Shown: positions 1-6,915 of the stretch, piece after piece
How positions within the stretch are numbered: position 1 is the first letter of the stretch
Layout: each line of letters starts with the position of its first letter
Origin: Caldisphaera sp046536515
GTDB lineage: Archaea; Thermoproteota; Thermoprotei_A; Sulfolobales; Acidilobaceae
Reading direction: 5' to 3'
DNA: 16,242 nucleotides
Assembly (NCBI RefSeq): GCF_046536515.1
Contig: NZ_JAWDMQ010000031.1
Coordinates: 1 to 16,242 of the forward strand
Translations under genes and position numbers: made by a program
Notes under the pieces: generated by a model
What the model was told of the DNA's origin: nothing
The model's input: the letters and a program-made list of their open reading frames with translations, nothing else
The model's database searches: none

Positions 1-519
1 CTAAACGATGCTGTTAAGGAGTTATACAAGATCATTCCTTACTCCTTTTATGCCGAAACTGCTTATAAACAAGCCTTAGCATTGGTTGAGAATAACGGTA
101 ATAAGATTGAGATTAGAAAGAAGTGGATCGCTTGTAGGGGGAATAAAAGCGATAAAGGCAATAGGGGGATTAAGTTCCAAGTTTTAGAAGACCACGTGTT
201 AATTAAGGTTAAAGACCCTTGGTGAAAATGGGTTTATGGGAAAGCTTATTTTGGTAAAGAGTACTTACTGCTACTTCATGAGTTAGAAGAGCTTTAAAAG
301 GGAAAGGTAGAGGGTTATGGTGCAGTATTTTCTTTAAGGAAAAACCAATGATTCACCTTCAAATCCCACTTTGGTTATACTTAAAGTACTTCTCTTCACT
401 AAAACCTAATGGCTATGTTAGTTGGGGTAAAGGCGTACCTCACGTTTTAGTGACGCATACCCCATTAGCAACTGTCTCAATTTTTAATATGTTTTTAATC
501 TTAAAAAGCTATTCTCTTA
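1..519 (+). pseudogene. tnpB: Decayed IS200/IS605-family tnpB (OrfB) fragment
   Basis: Frame 1 from the window edge reads like the N-terminal part of an archaeal TnpB/OrfB nuclease: an AETAYKQALALVENNG-like helix, then KKWIACRGNKSDKGNRGIKF, DHVLIKVKDPW and GKAYFGKEYLLLLHELEEL. The frame is broken by TGA at 223-225 and TAA at 295-297. The TnpB-like reading then moves to frame 3 (FKEKPMIHLQIPLWLYLKYF, from about 333), implying a frameshift near 330-340. After about position 410 the reading jumps to a short tail, with no room for the RuvC domain or the zinc finger, so I infer a large internal deletion. Base composition is richer in GC than the dipeptidase gene downstream. The 5' end lies outside the window. 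The family call rests on recognition of the N-terminal pattern, not on a catalytic motif; the open frame 348-575 is part of this fossil and not a separate gene. Confidence 0.6.
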
Positions 520-520
520 T

Positions 521-540
521 CCCCGCCATAAATGGCGAGG
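521..540 (+). repeat. Right-end hairpin of the IS200/IS605-type element
   Basis: CGCCAT (524-529) and ATGGCG (532-537) form a perfect 6-bp stem with an AA loop; after one C/A mismatch CC (521-522) pairs with GG (539-540). Imperfect subterminal hairpins at the 3' end are typical of IS200/IS605 elements, where TnpA recognises them and where the TnpB guide RNA (omega/reRNA) ends. The position just downstream of the tnpB remnant fits that role. The exact element boundary, probably within 545-560, cannot be fixed from one copy. Confidence 0.5.
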
Positions 541-685
541 CTTTCAGTTATAAATTCCTCATATTATTGAGATAAAGTTTTTTAGTTAAGTTTAAAGAAA
601 AAAGGTTTTATTTAAGATGAGAAGGGTCTTAATAATAAATTTCAATATTTAATAGTCTCTGTTATAAACTTATAATGGGATAGTT
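541..685. other. Gene-free stretch between IS relic and dipeptidase
   Basis: No open frame of note. It holds the end of the mobile-element relic, an A/T-rich run with several T-tracts (569-575 and 605-614), and then the presumed promoter of the dipeptidase gene. The best TATA-like candidates are TTTAATA near 648-654 and TTATAAAC at 662-669; they lie about 32-38 and 17-24 bases before the ATG, and I cannot choose between them. No Shine-Dalgarno match is evident. Confidence 0.35.
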
Positions 686-1582
686 ATGAGATTAATAGAC
701 ATGCATGAGGATTTTGGATATTCGACTTCTATGGGAAAGGATCTTATTAATGGGAATTATCAATCAGATTTAAGCCAATTAAAAGGTATAGGTGATGTAA
801 CTATTTTTTCTGTAGTTTTTCCCGCGGAAGAAAATTTATCTGGTTATTCAAACATGTATTTTCAGTCTCTTATAAATCAGGTCAAGATTTATCATATACT
901 TGACAATAAAAAAATGGTTAATTTAGTTAGAAAAAAAGAAGATCTCGACAAACAAGGAATAAAATTTTTAATAAGCCTAGAAGGAACAGATGTTCTAACT
1001 GACCCATCAGATATTTATTTGTTAAAAGAGCTAAATTTCAAAGCTATTGGTTTAACATGGAATTATGATACAAAGTTTGCATCGTCTTGTATGTCTAAAA
1101 AAGATTATGGATTAACTGGGGAAGGAGAAGAATTAGTAAGGCTTGCTAATGAGCTTGGAATAATTATTGATTTAGCCCATGCCTCTAAACAAACTGTATT
1201 AGATGTATCCCAAATTTCTAAGAAGCCAATTATAATATCTCATACATCATATAAAAAGTTAAAGGATCATCCCAGAAATGTAGATGATGAAGAAATTGAA
1301 GCAGTAATAAAAAACAAAGGTGTTATAGGTATAATGGCATGGCATAAAGTATTACCTGAACCAACAATTGATGGGTATCTAAAAGTAATTAATGAATTAG
1401 GAGATTCTTATGGATGGGATTATATAGGTATAGGGACAGATTTCCTAGGTATGGAAGAAACTATTAAAGGGTTCGGGAAGATATCTGAAATAAATAAGAT
1501 AAAGGAGGCTTTAGGTGATAATGCTGAAAGGGTTTTATGGAAAAATGCATATAGAGTTATAAGAGAAAATCTAAATGATTAA
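686..1582 (+). CDS. Membrane dipeptidase family (M19) metallopeptidase
   Basis: Predicted zinc dipeptidase of the renal/membrane dipeptidase family (peptidase M19, amidohydrolase-like barrel), which hydrolyses dipeptides and related amides. Despite the family name there is no signal peptide or membrane span, so it is probably cytoplasmic. The binuclear-zinc set is complete: HxD in DMHED (H7, D9), the bridging glutamate in SLEGTD (E99), H165 in DLAHAS, H186 in ISHTS, substrate-binding R197 in HPRNVDDE, and D252 in GIGTDFLG. At 298 residues it is shorter than the mammalian enzyme but within the range of compact microbial members. The start gives the conserved HxD very near the N-terminus, as expected. 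It stands alone, with 79 bases before pheS. The true substrate cannot be told from sequence. Confidence 0.9.
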   Translation: MRLIDMHEDFGYSTSMGKDLINGNYQSDLSQLKGIGDVTIFSVVFPAEENLSGYSNMYFQSLINQVKIYHILDNKKMVNLVRKKEDLDKQGIKFLISLEGTDVLTDPSDIYLLKELNFKAIGLTWNYDTKFASSCMSKKDYGLTGEGEELVRLANELGIIIDLAHASKQTVLDVSQISKKPIIISHTSYKKLKDHPRNVDDEEIEAVIKNKGVIGIMAWHKVLPEPTIDGYLKVINELGDSYGWDYIGIGTDFLGMEETIKGFGKISEINKIKEALGDNAERVLWKNAYRVIRENLND

Positions 1583-1627
1583 TCTTCATATAGGTTTTAT
1601 ACAAGAAAAACAATTTAATAGGTTAAT

Positions 1628-1640
1628 TTTAAAGATATAT
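1628..1640 (+). promoter_or_regulatory. Candidate TATA box for pheS-pheT-mptA
   Basis: TTTAAAGATATAT ends 22 bases before the TTG start of pheS, the distance expected for an archaeal leaderless or very short-leader transcript. The call rests on position and composition only; the whole spacer is AT-rich. Confidence 0.35.
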
Positions 1641-1661
1641 TTGTATTAAGGGGTTAAAAAG

Positions 1662-3098
1662 TTGGGGGAAGAAAGGATAGCTGTTAGCGAGAGCGAATAT
1701 TACATTTTAAAATTATTAACTGATAAAGGAATAAAACAGTTCAAACTAGAAGAAGGAGAAAAATTAATTGGTGTTGAAAAAAGTAAATTAGCCAGTATTT
1801 TAAAGTTATTAGAATCAAAGAATTTAATAAAAATTAATGAGAATAGAATAAGAATTATAAAATTAACTGACAAAGGTAAAAAAGTGCTTGAAGAAGGGTT
1901 ACCAGAAGAAAAATTAATTGATATATTAAAGGATAAGGGATCAATAGATATTATAGTGATTAAGGAATTATTAAAGGAAGATGCTAATGTAGCCATAGGT
2001 CAGGCTAAAAAATTAAAAATCATAGATTTAAAAGATGGTAAAGTAATATTAACAGTCAATTATAATGATGCGAAAAATTTAGTAAATAAAATTAAAAGCA
2101 TGCTTCAAAATATGAATTTCGATGCGGATACTGAAAAAGATATGTTATCAAGGGGTTTAATAAAAGAAGACTATGTAAAAGAAACGATCGTTATTGTTGA
2201 AGAAGGCGTAATAAATAAAGTTGAGGTGTTGGCATCTAAGTTAACTCATGAATTATTAGCGAAGGGAATATGGAAAAATTTGAAACTAAGAGAATATGAT
2301 ATTACTTCAGAACCCCCAACCGTTTATCCAGCTAGAAAACATTATTTTATAGAATTTATTGAAGAATTAAAGGATGTAATGAAAGAACTTGGATTTAAAG
2401 AAGTTGATGGTCCATTGGTTGAGATAGAACTTTTTAATTTTGATATGCTATTTCAGCCTCAAGATCATCCTGCAAGAGAAATACATGACACACTTTGGAT
2501 TAAAGATCCAAGAAATAGCGATATAAGTGAAATGAGAGATTTAGTTGATAGAGTTTCAAAGGTACATGAAAGGGGGTGGAAATATAAATTTAGTCAAGAA
2601 ATTTCGGCAAGATATGTTTTAAGGAGCCAAACTACTTCTGTTTCGGCAAGGTTATTGTTAAACAAATTCTCACCTCCCATAAGGTACTTCACTATAGGTA
2701 AAGTTTACAGGAGTGATGTTATTGATGCTTCTCATCTACCCGAATTCCATCAGCTAGATGGAATAATGGGAGATTATAACTATACTTTTAAAGATCTTTT
2801 GGGTATTTTGAAGGAATTTGGAGAAAGGCTTGGTATCGAAATTAAGTTTAAGCCTGGTTATTTTCCATTTACGGAACCAAGCGTTGAAGGTTATGCAAAA
2901 ATTAATGACAAATGGATTGAACTGTTTGGAGCGGGTCTTTTCAGACCTGAAGTTTTGGAAATGGCAGGCATTGATTACAGAGTTGGAGCATGGGGAATGG
3001 GCGTAGAAAGGCTAATTATGGCAAGACTTGGCCTTAGTGATATAAGGCATTTATATGAGACAAATTATGATTTTTTGAGATCTTTTAAGTTAAGGTGA
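1662..3098 (+). CDS. pheS: Phenylalanyl-tRNA synthetase alpha subunit
   Basis: Catalytic subunit of the (alpha-beta)2 PheRS, which attaches phenylalanine to tRNA-Phe in the cytoplasm. Residues about 8-140 form winged-helix repeats in place of the coiled coil of bacterial PheS, as in archaeal and eukaryotic enzymes. The class II core follows: DHPAREIHDTLW (268-279), motif 2 RYFTIGKVYRSD (341-352) with HLPEFHQLDG (358-367), FPFTEPSVEGY (401-411) of the phenylalanine pocket, and motif 3 GMGVERLIMARLG (446-458). Its 478 residues are normal for archaea. The start is a TTG preceded by AAGGGG about 8 bases upstream; no in-frame ATG or GTG precedes the conserved N-terminal helix. Its stop overlaps the beginning of pheT, so the two subunits are probably translated in a coupled way. 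Confidence 0.97.
   Translation: MGEERIAVSESEYYILKLLTDKGIKQFKLEEGEKLIGVEKSKLASILKLLESKNLIKINENRIRIIKLTDKGKKVLEEGLPEEKLIDILKDKGSIDIIVIKELLKEDANVAIGQAKKLKIIDLKDGKVILTVNYNDAKNLVNKIKSMLQNMNFDADTEKDMLSRGLIKEDYVKETIVIVEEGVINKVEVLASKLTHELLAKGIWKNLKLREYDITSEPPTVYPARKHYFIEFIEELKDVMKELGFKEVDGPLVEIELFNFDMLFQPQDHPAREIHDTLWIKDPRNSDISEMRDLVDRVSKVHERGWKYKFSQEISARYVLRSQTTSVSARLLLNKFSPPIRYFTIGKVYRSDVIDASHLPEFHQLDGIMGDYNYTFKDLLGILKEFGERLGIEIKFKPGYFPFTEPSVEGYAKINDKWIELFGAGLFRPEVLEMAGIDYRVGAWGMGVERLIMARLGLSDIRHLYETNYDFLRSFKLR
3094..3098 (+). promoter_or_regulatory. Shine-Dalgarno GGTGA that decides the pheT start
   Basis: GGTGA overlaps the pheS stop codon and lies 5 bases before ATG 3104. This favours ATG 3104 over the in-frame GTG at 3095, which lies inside the SD itself. 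Confidence 0.6.
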
Positions 3099-3103
3099 AA
3101 TAC

Positions 3104-4717
3104 ATGCCTGTTTTGAAATTTAATCCAGAAAGAATAATGAACCTAACGGGTTTGGGTATTAATGCTTTGGAAGAGGCTTTGTTTTCTTTAAAATGCGAGA
3201 CCTCTATAAACAATGAAAATCAACTAGAAGTAGAAATAAACCCTGATAGACCGGATATGTTTATTGGAGAAGGAATAGCAAGAGCCGTAAAAGGTATAAT
3301 AGGTAATGAAATTGGATTCAAAGAATACGATTATGAAAATACTAAATTTAAGTTAGTAAATGAAAGTCCTTTTAGTAGGCCCATAATTTCAGCTGCAGTA
3401 ATATATAATGTTAACCTAGATAACGATTTCCTGGTAGAACTTATACAGTTTCAGGAAAAATTGCATGAAGGAATAGGGAGAAAAAGAAGAAAGGTAGCTA
3501 TAGGGATTCATGATCTAAGCAAAGTTCCATCAAACGAACTCAAGTATAAAGATGTAAACATTTACAATAAGATGGTACCGTTGGGTTCTAGCAATTATAC
3601 TTCTATCCAAGAAATACTTAAAAATACTGATCAAGGAATTAAATATGGAAGCATAAGTCTAAGGGGTAACTTACATCCAGCATTTATATCAGGAGATGAA
3701 ATTATTTCTCTACCTCCAGTTATTAATTCAAACACAACTAGATTGGATGAAAAAACAAGAGATTTATTGATTGATGTCACAGGTACGGATCCTTACTATG
3801 TTAATAAAACATTAGATATTATTGTTTCTAATTTAGCAGAGAGGAAAGATGCTAAAATAGGTAAAGTAGAAATTGTTGAAAAGGAGAATATAAAATATAC
3901 TCCTTTTATGGAAAAAGAAGAAAAAATCATTAATCCTGATTATGTTAATGAAATTTTAGGAGAGAAATTAATTGGAGAAGAAATAGCTTATCATTTAATG
4001 AGAATGAGGTACAATGTTTCTTTAGATAATAATGAAATAAAGGTGATAATACCCCCATTCAGAGCTGATATTATAAGTGATATAGATTTAATAGAAGACA
4101 TAGCCATGTCTATAGGGTATAATATTATAAAACCGAATAAACCTAAAGTCATGCTAAGAGGTTCTTTAACAGATATGACCATGCTTAAAAGAAAAATAAG
4201 AGATATAATGATTGGCTTAGGCTTTACAGAAATACAATCTTTGACCTTAGTTAGTTCTAGAATTTTAAAAGATTTAGGAGAGCAAAATTACATAGAAGTT
4301 TTAAATCCAGTAACAAATGATTTTGATTCATTAAGGCCAAATCTTTTTGTTTCTATGATAATGGCTATGAAAAGCAATGTTATGTCAAGTAAACCAGTGA
4401 AACTTTTTGAAATAGGAAAAATTGTTGAAAAAGTTTCAGGAAAACCTTTAGATAAGGAAAGAATTTCTATAGCCATAATGGATGAAAGCCTTTCATATGA
4501 AGATATTCAATCTGTTGTATATTCATTGCTTAAATTGCTGAACTTGGAATTTAAGGTTTTAAGTTCATCAAACAAATTTTTAATTAAAGGAAGATCTGCA
4601 GATTTGATAATTAATAATAAACCTGTCGGTTTTTTTGGTGAAGTTAACCCTTATATACTAGAGAAGTTTAGTTTAGAATACCCTATAGTATATGGAGAGC
4701 TAGATTTGGGTGGGTAG
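3104..4717 (+). CDS. pheT: Phenylalanyl-tRNA synthetase beta subunit
   Basis: Non-catalytic, editing and tRNA-binding subunit of PheRS. The order of landmarks is typical of archaeal PheT: N-terminal domain with EVEINPDRPDM, a B3/B4 editing domain containing EKLHEGIGRKRRKVAIGIHD and later RLDEKTRDLLIDVTGTD, a B5 domain with the hallmark PPFRADIISDIDLIEDIA, and a C-terminal class II-like fold beginning KRKIRDIMIGLGFTEIQS. From ATG 3104 the protein has 537 residues, the usual size of the short archaeal form lacking the EMAP-like and anticodon-binding extensions of bacterial PheT. The ATG is preferred because of the GGTGA site before it and because MPVLKFNPE matches the usual beginning of the family; GTG 3095 would add three residues. 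It overlaps mptA at its 3' end by 8 bases if GTG 4710 is the mptA start. Confidence 0.95.
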   Translation: MPVLKFNPERIMNLTGLGINALEEALFSLKCETSINNENQLEVEINPDRPDMFIGEGIARAVKGIIGNEIGFKEYDYENTKFKLVNESPFSRPIISAAVIYNVNLDNDFLVELIQFQEKLHEGIGRKRRKVAIGIHDLSKVPSNELKYKDVNIYNKMVPLGSSNYTSIQEILKNTDQGIKYGSISLRGNLHPAFISGDEIISLPPVINSNTTRLDEKTRDLLIDVTGTDPYYVNKTLDIIVSNLAERKDAKIGKVEIVEKENIKYTPFMEKEEKIINPDYVNEILGEKLIGEEIAYHLMRMRYNVSLDNNEIKVIIPPFRADIISDIDLIEDIAMSIGYNIIKPNKPKVMLRGSLTDMTMLKRKIRDIMIGLGFTEIQSLTLVSSRILKDLGEQNYIEVLNPVTNDFDSLRPNLFVSMIMAMKSNVMSSKPVKLFEIGKIVEKVSGKPLDKERISIAIMDESLSYEDIQSVVYSLLKLLNLEFKVLSSSNKFLIKGRSADLIINNKPVGFFGEVNPYILEKFSLEYPIVYGELDLGG

Positions 4718-5582
4718 ATTGGAAATTCAGGATACAAAGCCAGACTATACAATACCAATAAATAGGGTGGGCTTTAGGGGGTTATGGAGAAGAGTTTTAA
4801 TTGACTCGCCATTAGGTATTGTTCCTTTAGATTTAGAAATAAATGCCTATGTAGAAATCCCTGAAAATAAAAAAGGAGCTCACTTATCAAGAAATGTTGA
4901 GGCATTGCCTGAAGATATAGAATTTCCAATGAAGGCAAATAGCATTGAATATTATTTAGAAAAGGTTCATAAATCTTTACTAAAGTTGCATACATATGCT
5001 AAGACCGCAAGAGTTGAAGCCAGAACCAAGTATGGCGTTGAAATTCAATTTAACGGGCTAAAAGAATTAGAACCAGTAGAAGTTTTAATAAGCATTGATG
5101 GAAATTCAGAAAAGAAAAGATGGTCTACAACAGTTGGAGTTTACGGCATGACAGTTTGCCCCAGTGCGCAAACAACTATATCTAATATAATAAATACTGA
5201 TAATTTATCTCCAAGCCATAGTCAAAGGGTTCTTTTGTATGGGACTATAGAAACTGAGGAAAATCATATAGTTAGAATAGAAGACATTGCTAGGTGTTTA
5301 TCTAATGCATTTTCAGCCCCATCATTTACATTGCTTAAAAGAATGCAAGAAGCTAATCTTGTTATTAGTGCTCATAAAAATCCCAAGTTTGTAGAAGATG
5401 TAGTAAGAGATGCTATAAGGGGACTAAGATGCTTGTCTGAATCTTTACCTGAAAGTACAATAATAAAGGCTGAGGCAATAAGCTTGGAAAGTATACATCC
5501 ACATAATGTATATGCTTATACCGAAGGCAATATAAGATCATTCCCAGCTTATAATTGCGAAGCTCTTTGTAAATATGAATAA
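4710..5582 (+). CDS. mptA: GTP cyclohydrolase MptA (type IV, archaeal)
   Basis: Fe(II)-dependent GTP cyclohydrolase related to FolE2 that in methanogens makes 7,8-dihydroneopterin 2',3'-cyclic phosphate, the first step towards methanopterin-like cofactors. Here it would feed the modified tetrahydropterin C1 carrier. Family marks: NRVGFRGL (18-25), KKGAHLSRNVEAL (54-66), GMTVCPSAQ (146-154) with the metal-binding Cys150, SPSHSQR (167-173), FSAPSFTLLKRMQE (201-214), AHKNPKFVEDVVRDA (221-235) and ESIHPHNVYAY (260-270). The length of 290 residues is normal. The motif CPSAQ has serine where FolE2 proteins have CPC. The start may be GTG 4710, overlapping pheT by 8 bases, or TTG 4719, which sits just after GGTGGG (4709-4714); TTG 4719 gives MEIQD, closer to the usual start. 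It is the third gene of the pheS operon and probably depends on coupled translation. Confidence 0.9.
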   Translation: MGRLEIQDTKPDYTIPINRVGFRGLWRRVLIDSPLGIVPLDLEINAYVEIPENKKGAHLSRNVEALPEDIEFPMKANSIEYYLEKVHKSLLKLHTYAKTARVEARTKYGVEIQFNGLKELEPVEVLISIDGNSEKKRWSTTVGVYGMTVCPSAQTTISNIINTDNLSPSHSQRVLLYGTIETEENHIVRIEDIARCLSNAFSAPSFTLLKRMQEANLVISAHKNPKFVEDVVRDAIRGLRCLSESLPESTIIKAEAISLESIHPHNVYAYTEGNIRSFPAYNCEALCKYE

Positions 5583-5852
5583 AATCTCAGCCTTAAGAAT
5601 AAACAATCTGCTTTGTAACAAAGATTTTCTGTTTATTTCAAGAAACTTATTATGTATACCTTTAGAATATAGAATGTAGAGATAAGGTTTCCTGTCAACA
5701 GAGGCTGGTTGAATCCTTTTTCATATTAATAGAAATCTATATTTGCTGTAACTATTGTGGCATCTCAGCTGATGTAGGCTGTGCTTAAAAGTGTGAGAGT
5801 TATACAAAAATGTGAACTCCGTGCAGTTGTGCTTAAAGGAATTTCATGACTT

Positions 5853-5891
5853 ACTTACCAAGCGGTAGGTGGGTAAAGGCTAAGCCTTTAC
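5853..5891 (+). ncRNA. Candidate structured RNA segment (two adjacent hairpins)
   Basis: Two stems follow with only two bases between them. Stem 1: ACTTACC (5853-5859) with GGTAGGT (5864-5870), 7 pairs including one G-U, tetraloop AAGC. Stem 2: GTAAAGGC (5873-5880) with GCCTTTAC (5884-5891), 8 pairs and loop TAA. A third, weaker pairing ACACTT/AAGTGT follows. The family is not recognised, strand is assumed from the G-U pair, and transcription is unproven. The low GC of the stems is a point against a stable RNA in a thermophile. Confidence 0.25.
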
Positions 5892-6016
5892 ACTTGATAA
5901 TGAATAAAAATGATTGAAATGAAAGTGTAGGGACAAGCGGAAGGGTCGCTAAAGATATCAAATTAAACTATTTGGATTAAGCAACAAAACTCATTAAATG
6001 GGTAAAGATATTCTAC

Positions 6017-6046
6017 ATCTGCTAATTCCGGAGCAGATTAATCCTT
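6017..6046 (+). terminator. Hairpin followed by a T-run
   Basis: ATCTGCT (6017-6023) pairs perfectly with AGCAGAT (6032-6038), loop of 8 bases, followed by TAATCCTTTTT and a second CCTTTTT about 15 bases further on. The shape resembles an intrinsic terminator and would mark the end of a transcript running through the gene-free block. In archaea T-runs alone can stop transcription, so the hairpin may be incidental. Confidence 0.3.
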
Positions 6047-6202
6047 TTTATGGTTCTCCTTTTTCTGTTACACCACAGCTATGGAGCCAAGCAGAGTTCC
6101 TTAATACTTACATTTATTAAATTTCGAAAATAAAAATGTTTAATAAATAATCATAATATTTTCATTATGTATTATATTGAGTTGTAAAATAAGGGAATAA
6201 CC

Positions 6203-6231
6203 TATATAAATTTAGTTGTTTATTTTATATA
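6203..6231 (+). promoter_or_regulatory. Candidate promoter of the surface protein gene
   Basis: Two TATA-like elements, TATATAAA (6203-6210) and TTTTATATA (6223-6231), precede the start at 6282 by about 72 and 51 bases. They would give a leader of about 25-50 bases. The assignment is by composition and spacing only. Confidence 0.3.
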
Positions 6232-6281
6232 TTAATTTTTAATCTCAGTATGACCAACTATCTTTGGTGTAAAATTTGGAT

Positions 6282-6884
6282 ATGAAAATCTCAGTAATTG
6301 TTGCAATTGTAGTAATAGCAATAGCTGTTTCATTAGGCGTATATTATTACGGTGTTATGGGAAAGCAAAAAACAATTACATTAAGCCCTTCATTATATCC
6401 TGGATATGTTACTACAGATAAAATAAATAATATATTTGGTGGTACATGGGTTGTATTTGGTAATATATCAGGTTATATTTCTATTAACCATAATAATAAC
6501 ACTATAAAAATTAGTTTTGTAAACGGTACAGTAGTTGAAAATCCTGCATCTGATTATCCTAATATATATAGTAATAGCTTCTATAATTATACAGTATTAG
6601 AGAGTGTAACAGAATATTACCAAAAATCTAATTCAAGTAACATGTTAGTAGTAGAAGTAATAGAAGCAAATATTAATGGCGAACCTTTGTTAAATCAAGA
6701 TATTCAATCTATAGCTAGTTTATATGGTTCCCCTATTAACAGTATTGGTAACATTAGTTACATAACATATGGAAATTCAATTATAGCTGTTTATAAAAAT
6801 TATCTAATTTTATTGGCATCCACACAAAATTATGGGAACAAAATGTTAACCTTATTAAACGAAACTTTAACAACATTTAAATAA
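6282..6884 (+). CDS. Membrane-anchored extracellular protein, sequon-rich, unknown function
   Basis: Not recognised as a named family. Counting from ATG 6282 the protein has 200 residues: an N-terminal hydrophobic segment (about residues 3-25, rich in V, I and A) is followed by a polar domain, giving a signal-anchor or secreted topology with the bulk outside the cell. The outer domain is rich in Asn, Ser, Thr and Tyr and has about seven N-X-S/T sequons (NIS, NNT, NGT, NYT, NSS, NIS, NET), typical of N-glycosylated archaeal surface proteins. Lysine is scarce outside the extreme N-terminus. ATG 6282 is chosen because it places the basic residue directly before the hydrophobic segment; a TTG at 6276 would add Met-Asp. 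It lies 31 bases before the kinase gene on the same strand, so the two could be co-transcribed, but no functional link is evident. Confidence 0.7.
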   Translation: MKISVIVAIVVIAIAVSLGVYYYGVMGKQKTITLSPSLYPGYVTTDKINNIFGGTWVVFGNISGYISINHNNNTIKISFVNGTVVENPASDYPNIYSNSFYNYTVLESVTEYYQKSNSSNMLVVEVIEANINGEPLLNQDIQSIASLYGSPINSIGNISYITYGNSIIAVYKNYLILLASTQNYGNKMLTLLNETLTTFK

Positions 6885-6915
6885 ACTTTATAATAACTAT
6901 TTTTTATTATAAATT

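Larger units (their letters stand above)
5583..6275. other. Gene-free block of about 690 bases with hairpins
   Basis: No credible open frame on either strand. The middle part, about 5690-5960, is visibly richer in G and C than the flanking spacer. Inverted repeats: CTTTGT-A-ACAAAG at 5611-5623; a 7-bp RNA-type stem 5853-5859/5864-5870 with one G-U pair and loop AAGC; a perfect 19-base palindrome 5873-5891; ACACTT/AAGTGT at 5890-5895/5923-5928; a 7-bp stem 6017-6023/6032-6038; and ATTTATTAAA/TTTAATAAAT at 6112-6121/6139-6148. I checked for RNase P, SRP, C/D-box and tRNA signatures and saw none. It could be an unknown structured RNA or a decayed mobile element. The last 100 bases are very AT-rich and probably hold the promoter of the next gene. 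Confidence 0.5.

Noticed and set aside
348..575. Separate 75-residue gene
   Set aside because: It reads through the tnpB remnant and the right-end hairpin of the mobile element; it has no SD and no independent protein features.
3095..3103. GTG 3095 as the pheT start
   Set aside because: The codon lies within the GGTGA site that serves ATG 3104, and MPVLKF is the more usual family beginning; the difference is only three residues.
5690..5960. Possible RNase P RNA, SRP RNA or tRNA in the gene-free block
   Set aside because: No conserved RNase P core blocks, no SRP Alu or S-domain motifs, and the T-arm-like GGTTGAATCC (5707-5716) lacks a base and a matching acceptor stem. The low GC also argues against a stable housekeeping RNA in a thermophile.
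5732..6000. Protein-like reading in frame 2 (GISADVGCA, TYLPSGRWVKAKP, VGTSGRVAKDI)
   Set aside because: It contains about six stops in 90 codons, the number expected by chance at this composition, and I cannot match it securely to a known transposase.
5581..6294. AAAATCTCAG at both borders of the gene-free block as a target-site duplication
   Set aside because: No terminal inverted repeats lie inside the 10-mers, both copies fall at or in coding ends, and a 10-base AT-rich match is easily found by chance in this region.
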